A stretch of DNA of 64,000 nt, from the NCBI GenBank assembly GCA_937922435.1, contig CAKZVT010000050.1, forward strand, positions 1 through 64,000, read 5' to 3'. The notes beneath the pieces were generated by a model. That model worked only from the letters and a program-made list of their open reading frames with translations, was not told where the DNA came from and made no database searches. The stretch comes from an uncultured Prevotella sp. (lineage in GTDB: Bacteria; Bacteroidota; Bacteroidia; Bacteroidales; Bacteroidaceae). Positions within the stretch are counted from its first letter, which is position 1. Every line of letters begins with the position of its first letter. Positions 59,417 through 64,000 of this stretch are shown one piece after another. The position numbers and the translations under genes were made by a program.

Positions 59417-61093
59417 TCAGTCGCGCCAAGCAGATAATTTCCTCTTCTTATATGGATAAATGAGCACGAAGAGCATAGAAGCCATGCAGCCGTAGAACGT
59501 CCATCCGGCCATCTCCTTAACCGCCGACAGCGTGGCCTGCACCTGCACTTTGCCTTTAGCCGACATGGCGGCCATGGTCTCGGCTTCGGCCTGGCTCCGC
59601 CCCTGAAGACGCATTCCATAGGCCGTCTGGTCGTAAGCGGCGGCCGACTGCGTATCGACACGGTCGACATCCTGCGCAAACATGGTGACGTAGTGCTGCT
59701 GACGGTTCTGCAACACGTTGGAATAAAGCGCCGCGCCGATGCCCGGGCCGATTACCATGCGCACGCTAAGCATGACGCATATCCACGTAGACAGGTACTT
59801 GAAGGGCATGCGCTGGTTGGCGTAGACGGCCGTGAGCGAGTATATCAGCATCATGCCCGCCGAGCGGATGATTACCGGGTACTTCATCCTCTCATACAGT
59901 CCGGCCGCCTGCACCTCGAAATACATGAACAAGGCGGACACGCCTATGAGCATGAAGCCTATGCCGAAGAGGTATTTCAGCCTTACGCCGCGCGACCCGA
60001 GGGCAACCGCTATCACCGCCCCTATGAGATATCCAAGCATGCTCCAGTTGCCCAGCGACGCGTTCTGCCAGTTGTCTATGTCCATCCCTATGCCTGTAAA
60101 AACATTGACAAACATCGAGCTTGTGTTCATAACCATGAGCAAAAGAAACAGAAGTATGCCGATGTTGACGGAGCGCAGGCGGAACACTCCCATGCTGAAA
60201 TACGGCGAATGGTTGTTCCACTCGGTATAGACAAACACCGCCGCGAACACAACCGCCAGTATGGTGGAACGCACTATGGTTGGGTCGGCGAACCAGTCGA
60301 GCGTCTTCCCGTAAACAAGCACGTATATTCCGCACGTCATCATGGCGCTGAACACGGCCACGTTGCCTGCCTTGCGCAGCGTTATCGGGAAACGGCGGTT
60401 GGCGTAGCTGTGGTAAGGCATGGTGAGAAGCACGATGAATATGGCCACAAGCATCATGCCCATCATGTAGTAATACACGTCCTGCCACTGGTATTCGTAG
60501 GCCAACCATGCTGTGAGCGACGTGCCGAGCTGCCCCAGAATCATGAAGAACAGGTAGATTACCGGCATGCTCTTGCCCTTCTCCTCGTCCAGCCGGTCCC
60601 ATCCATCCTCCGTGTCAGGCTCTGTGCCGGACGTTATGTTGCGCGTGGCTTCCATGCCGAAAGCGTAGTGTATGAGCGTGAACAGGTTGACCATCATCAG
60701 CTCCATGCGCAGAAAACCCATCACAAGGCTGCACAATGCAAGCACGAATATGCTGTCAGTGACGGCGCACACGTAGCTCAACAGGAACATCATGGAGAAC
60801 CCAACGACGCACATTATCTTCTCGCGGCGTATGCACACCAGCTGGTAAAAGAACGGAGAGAAGGCCGCCATGCCGATTGACGTTACGAAACCGACGAACT
60901 GTATGTGCTCCGACTGTATGCCGAGACCGCTCGTCATCTCGCCGCTGTTGGCGGTATAGACACCGCTCACGGTTAGGATAGGTATGAAAAGCAGTATCAG
61001 CAGAATGACGCCGAGCGGCTTTGGCATCCAGTCATAGAACGGGTAATTCCTGTATTTAGCTCCGCCTGTAAGGCTTATCGTATCTTGTTTCAT
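59417..61093 (-). CDS. MFS drug transporter (EmrB/DHA2-like)
   Basis: The 558-residue protein has about 14 membrane helices. Unlike typical EmrB its N-terminus has YPFYDWMPKPLGVILLILLF, and it carries a charged loop (GTEPDTEDGWDRLDEEKGKS) near residues 155-175. The C-terminal segment is long (QSAAAYDQTAYGMRLQGRS) and periplasmic, as in EmrB. It is third in a TolC-HlyD-MFS operon, which identifies it as the inner-membrane pump of a tripartite exporter. Confidence 0.9.
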   Translation of the reverse strand: MKQDTISLTGGAKYRNYPFYDWMPKPLGVILLILLFIPILTVSGVYTANSGEMTSGLGIQSEHIQFVGFVTSIGMAAFSPFFYQLVCIRREKIMCVVGFSMMFLLSYVCAVTDSIFVLALCSLVMGFLRMELMMVNLFTLIHYAFGMEATRNITSGTEPDTEDGWDRLDEEKGKSMPVIYLFFMILGQLGTSLTAWLAYEYQWQDVYYYMMGMMLVAIFIVLLTMPYHSYANRRFPITLRKAGNVAVFSAMMTCGIYVLVYGKTLDWFADPTIVRSTILAVVFAAVFVYTEWNNHSPYFSMGVFRLRSVNIGILLFLLLMVMNTSSMFVNVFTGIGMDIDNWQNASLGNWSMLGYLIGAVIAVALGSRGVRLKYLFGIGFMLIGVSALFMYFEVQAAGLYERMKYPVIIRSAGMMLIYSLTAVYANQRMPFKYLSTWICVMLSVRMVIGPGIGAALYSNVLQNRQQHYVTMFAQDVDRVDTQSAAAYDQTAYGMRLQGRSQAEAETMAAMSAKGKVQVQATLSAVKEMAGWTFYGCMASMLFVLIYPYKKRKLSAWRD

Positions 61094-61157
61094 AATCCAA
61101 GACCTTTATGTTGGCAGTTCCTTGAAGCATGTTTTCTTCATTCTTAACACTCGGCTC

Positions 61158-62300
61158 TTACTCGATTTTCGCCTTAACGACCACCATCATGCCGGCGGCG
61201 AGACGTTCGTTGTCGGTCTTGGAAAGGCCGTCGAAGTCTATCCTGACGGGCACTCGCTGGCGTATTTTCACGAAGTTGCCGGCCGAATTGTCAGTAGGCA
61301 CAAGCGAATACTTTGCTCCAGTAGCGCCGGATATGGCCGTTATCCTGCCCTTGAACTCACGGCCGTCAAGCGCATCGACCGTCATTGTGACCTCCTGGCC
61401 TATGTGCAGGTTCTCCACTTGCGTCTCCTTATAGTTGGCTATAACCCATTTCTGCGTGTCGGGCATGATGTACGTAAGCGTCTGTCCAGCCGGGACGTAC
61501 TGTCCCTCCTCCACCGCACGGCGGCCGAGCTTGCCGTCGCATGGAGCGGTGACAACCGTATAAGAAAGGTTGAGACGCGCCATTTCGAGTGCAGCGCGCG
61601 CCCGTTCGATGGCGGCTTCGGTGCTCTTGCGGCGTGTCGATACTTCGCCTACGCCCGATATTGCAGCCTTCTGCTGGCTAAGGAGTCCGTCAAGTTGCTT
61701 CTTCGTGGCCTCGTATTCCGTCTCAATCTGTTCAAGCTGTATCGGCGTTGCGGCGTTGCGTGCCACCAAGTTGCGGTAACGCTCGCGGTCTTTTTCAAGC
61801 TTTGTGAGGCGGATTTCAACTTCTGCGATAGACGACTTGTAGACCGAAGCCGAAGCCTGTGTGGTATTCAACGTCTGCCCCAACACCGAAGCTCCGGCCA
61901 TCGCGTCCTTCAACGCAGCCTCAGCCTCCATCACCCTTATGCGATATTCGCGGTCGTCAAGAATTAAAAGGGTGTCGCCCTTCTTCACGCTTTGGTGCTC
62001 GGTGAAGCGTACCTCCTTTATATATCCCGACGCCCTAAGGTTAACGGGCGAGATGTATTGCTCTATCTGCGCGTCGTTGCTTGTCTCCGTGTGGTGGTAG
62101 TCCATGAAAATCATCGTGGTTTTCACAATCCCGTAGATGAGAACAGCTATCCCGAATACGCTCGCGACAATGCGTTGAGTGCGCTGTCTCCTAAGTTTCG
62201 CAGCCTGCTTTGCCAGTGTGTTATCCTGCTTTGCCGTGTCCTGTATTGTGTCGTTCTGCAGCATTTCGTCCTGCTGTATGTTGTTATTTTTTGTTTCCAT
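61158..62300 (-). CDS. HlyD/EmrA-type periplasmic adaptor
   Basis: The 380-residue adaptor has a cytoplasmic Gln/Asp-rich N-terminus, a single membrane helix (IVASVFGIAVLIYGIVKTTM), a biotinyl-lipoyl half (PVNLRASGYIKEVRFTEHQS), a long coiled coil (~120-220) and VTAPCDGKLGRRAVEEGQYV with the second lipoyl half. Typical for adaptors of MFS pumps. Gene order and spacing (64 bases before the MFS gene) support the assignment. Confidence 0.93.
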   Translation of the reverse strand: METKNNNIQQDEMLQNDTIQDTAKQDNTLAKQAAKLRRQRTQRIVASVFGIAVLIYGIVKTTMIFMDYHHTETSNDAQIEQYISPVNLRASGYIKEVRFTEHQSVKKGDTLLILDDREYRIRVMEAEAALKDAMAGASVLGQTLNTTQASASVYKSSIAEVEIRLTKLEKDRERYRNLVARNAATPIQLEQIETEYEATKKQLDGLLSQQKAAISGVGEVSTRRKSTEAAIERARAALEMARLNLSYTVVTAPCDGKLGRRAVEEGQYVPAGQTLTYIMPDTQKWVIANYKETQVENLHIGQEVTMTVDALDGREFKGRITAISGATGAKYSLVPTDNSAGNFVKIRQRVPVRIDFDGLSKTDNERLAAGMMVVVKAKIE

Positions 62301-62370
62301 TGTCGTGTATTTTAATTTTGTTGACGTTTCCTTGCCTTATGTTTGACATTCCTTTTATCGCCTTGTCGGC

Positions 62371-63693
62371 TTATTTAAGCAGCAAGTCAAGCTTGCCCGT
62401 GAGCTTCAAGAGCGTGAGATTGGTAATGCGGTAGTCATAGTGCGCGGTAACATAGTTGTTCTGCGCCTCGCTCATGCTCATCTCGTCTTGCAGCACTTCG
62501 GTCATCGAGGCTATGCCTTCGCGGTACCTGTCTGAAGTAACAGCATACACATCTTCGGCCAGGCGGTAGTTGTCGCGCTGCTTGGTAAAGTTGCGGCGGC
62601 TGTTCATCAAGTCGTTCGTGGCATTCAGATACTGCGTGCGCAGCCCCTTCAAGGCGTCGTCGTAAGCCAAGCGGGCGTTCTCCACGTCGAGCTTTGCCTT
62701 GCGTATTCTGGAGCGTTTCTCAAACCCGTCGAATACGGGAATGCGCAACGTGACCCCCAATCCGGACGAGTTGTACCAGTGATTTGACGCTCCCGAGTGA
62801 AACCAGTTATGGAACTTGTCTGTAAAAGCCGAGTAAGTAAGGTTGCCCGTAAGCATGAGCGACGGCAGATAACCCTGCCTTATCATCTCCTGTTGTTTGC
62901 CGGCCAGTTCGCCCTGCCTGTACAGCAATTGCAACTCTGGCAGCTGTTCGCACAGTCCGCCAAGCTCTACAGTCTCTATTGTGTCCGGATTCACCGGCGT
63001 TACCGCTATCTCACGGTCGGCAGGATAGTCGATGACATACTTCAGCATGTTCATCTGCTGGGCAAGCATAGCCTTTGCGTTGTCATGCTGAACACGCAGG
63101 TTCTCAAGGTTTATGCTGACGCGCTTCACGTCGACTTCCATCGCCATGCCGTTGTCGAAGAAAGCTACGGTTATGTTCTTAAGTTCCTCCAGCCGGCCGA
63201 TGTTCGCCTTGACAATGGCTATCTGCTCGGCGGTGCTCTGGGCGAGATAGTACATCCGGGCAATCTGCACAATGAGGTCATTGCGCGCCTTGTCGTAAGA
63301 CAGACGGCTGATGCGCTCCGTCAACTTAGTCACATCAAGCGCGGTGAGCAGCGTCTGGTTGTAAAGAGGCATCTGCAATTGCAGCCCTACGGAAGCGTTA
63401 TACTGCAACGTCTTGGTAACGTTGTACTTGTTGCCATAGGCAGAGCCGTCTGTCACCGACACGGGAGGGTTGAAATTGTCGTTCATCTGTGCCACAGCGT
63501 TGATTTGCGGCAACAGTTTGGCGCGGTTCTCGCTGATGTCGTGCCGGCCTTTCAGCACATCGTTGCGCTTTGCCTTTAGCTGAAGGTTGTTCTCGATGCC
63601 CATGCTTATGCACTGGCCGAGCGTCAGAGTCTCCTGCGCTTCAAGAGGAAAGAGCGTACAGGCGACAGCAAATGTGAATAATAGTCTCTTCAT
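62371..63693 (-). CDS. TolC-family outer-membrane efflux protein
   Basis: The 440-residue protein has a signal peptide (LLFTFAVACTLFPLEA) and no lipobox. Two OEP repeats are visible: LTLGQCISMGIENNLQLKAK and DGFEKRSRIRKAKLDVENARLAYDD. The coiled-coil parts are rich in Asn, Leu and Gln. It is the first gene of the operon and would be the outer-membrane exit for the adaptor and pump that follow. Confidence 0.93.
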   Translation of the reverse strand: MKRLLFTFAVACTLFPLEAQETLTLGQCISMGIENNLQLKAKRNDVLKGRHDISENRAKLLPQINAVAQMNDNFNPPVSVTDGSAYGNKYNVTKTLQYNASVGLQLQMPLYNQTLLTALDVTKLTERISRLSYDKARNDLIVQIARMYYLAQSTAEQIAIVKANIGRLEELKNITVAFFDNGMAMEVDVKRVSINLENLRVQHDNAKAMLAQQMNMLKYVIDYPADREIAVTPVNPDTIETVELGGLCEQLPELQLLYRQGELAGKQQEMIRQGYLPSLMLTGNLTYSAFTDKFHNWFHSGASNHWYNSSGLGVTLRIPVFDGFEKRSRIRKAKLDVENARLAYDDALKGLRTQYLNATNDLMNSRRNFTKQRDNYRLAEDVYAVTSDRYREGIASMTEVLQDEMSMSEAQNNYVTAHYDYRITNLTLLKLTGKLDLLLK

Positions 63694-63716
63694 GTCGTTA
63701 ATTCATTTATCCGCTG

Positions 63717-63724
63717 CAAAGGTA
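63717..63724 (-). promoter_or_regulatory. -7 box for the TolC/EmrA/EmrB operon
   Basis: TACCTTTG on the minus strand, 24 bases before the TolC start. No TTTG at 19 bases; an activator such as the AraC protein may compensate. Confidence 0.65.
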
Positions 63725-63910
63725 GGCTGTTTCAGCGTATAAGACATTACGACATTTTCTTTGCGTATGTTCACATATTCCGTTTCTTCACATGTTACGG
63801 TCGACCGTCATGCAGAAATGCCTCCGTGGACATATTACACAATAAAAAACAAACCTCACATGCTTGAAGCATTGTCCCGGCTTGTTGTCACATCCCTGTA
63901 AACCCAGCGT

Positions 63911-63952
63911 AAAAAACAAAAGGCAGCTGCCTTGTTCAGACAACTGCCTTGG
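63911..63952 (-). terminator. Terminator for the upstream tRNA-like element
   Basis: On the minus strand GGCAGTTGTCTGAACAAGG and CAGCTGCC form a hairpin followed by TTTTGTTTTTT. Confidence 0.6.
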
Positions 63953-63957
63953 TTTTT

Positions 63958-64000
63958 TGGTGATCCGTTTGGGGCTCGAACCACAATGTCAACCCACTGA
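63958..64000 (-). tRNA. Possible 3' part of a tRNA or tRNA-like sequence, cut by the window edge
   Basis: The minus strand reads ...GTGGTTCGAGCCCCAAACG then GATCACCA: a T-loop-like GGTTCGAGCC, an acceptor-strand-like stretch and a terminal CCA, directly followed by a terminator. The T stem pairs poorly as far as I can fold it (two mismatches). The 5' half lies outside the window, so neither isotype nor function can be stated. Confidence 0.35.

Overview
The window comes from a member of the Bacteroidales, most likely Prevotella or a close relative. Three things point there. Upstream of many genes sits the Bacteroidetes promoter pair (a -33 TTTG and a -7 TAnnTTTG, about 19 bases apart). Several genes belong to the Bacteroidetes-only type IX secretion and gliding families (PorX, PorW/SprE, PorT, GldH). 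The gene pairings, such as the BtuB/BtuG-type cobalamin locus, the split 5'-nucleotidase and HolB-RicT-GldH, are also typical of the order. Base composition is moderately GC-rich and all regions look chromosomal; I see no prophage, plasmid or integrase.

Layout: 0.9-6.8 kb is a tripartite RND efflux operon (adaptor, pump, outer-membrane factor), followed by an LpxA-type acyltransferase and an orphan DNA methyltransferase. At 9-18.4 kb the minus strand carries a MATE transporter, TsaE, the type IX regulators/components PorX and PorW, a small Cys-rich membrane protein and AroA. At 19-22.7 kb the plus strand carries phosphatidylserine decarboxylase, phosphatidylserine synthase, a DUF4834 protein and a GH28 pectinase. 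At 23-28.2 kb are PyrH, BirA, an UPF0102 protein, TadA, FtsZ, an unknown protein and a 2[4Fe-4S] ferredoxin. At 28.5-33.4 kb are PorT, a split 5'-nucleotidase, ribosomal protein L19, a CapA-like lipoprotein and an NlpC/P60 peptidase.

From 33.9 to 41.1 kb the minus strand holds a complete cobalamin-uptake operon: a canonical promoter, a cobalamin riboswitch, a BtuB-type TonB receptor, a BtuG-type beta-propeller lipoprotein, a surface lipoprotein, a small protein with a C-terminal secretion-signal-like tail, and two DUF4465 paralogues. From 41.4 to 50 kb come a stand-alone AICAR transformylase, GldH-RicT-HolB, a cluster of small membrane proteins with a DUF418 protein, and a HigBA toxin-antitoxin pair. 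At 50.3 kb is a XylE-type sugar transporter. At 54.1-58.4 kb lies a two-gene secreted carbohydrate locus: a GH8 enzyme broken by a run of eight G (a candidate phase-variable switch) and a 769-residue protein built of four copies of the same accessory module found in the GH8 enzyme. The right end is an AraC regulator plus a TolC/EmrA/EmrB-like efflux operon, and a possible tRNA 3' end at the edge.

The most unusual feature of the window is its intergenic DNA. At least thirteen loci carry a modular repeat built from AAAGGCCGTC/AAAGGTGGCC words, several with a conserved flank close to CTGACTGCCAACAAGTTACA; one copy lies inside the coding region of porW in an open frame. A second group of loci consists of long inverted repeats, each built from its own short word (for example AATTCATA, GGAGTAA, GGTGAGAA, TTAAGAGT, TACGGTTT). 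A third, CACCCACCCC...GGGAGGGG, occurs as facing pairs, one of which supplies the last ~18 residues of BirA. Extracellular function (type IX secretion machinery, its cargo and surface lipoproteins for vitamin and glycan capture) is the common theme of the protein-coding part.
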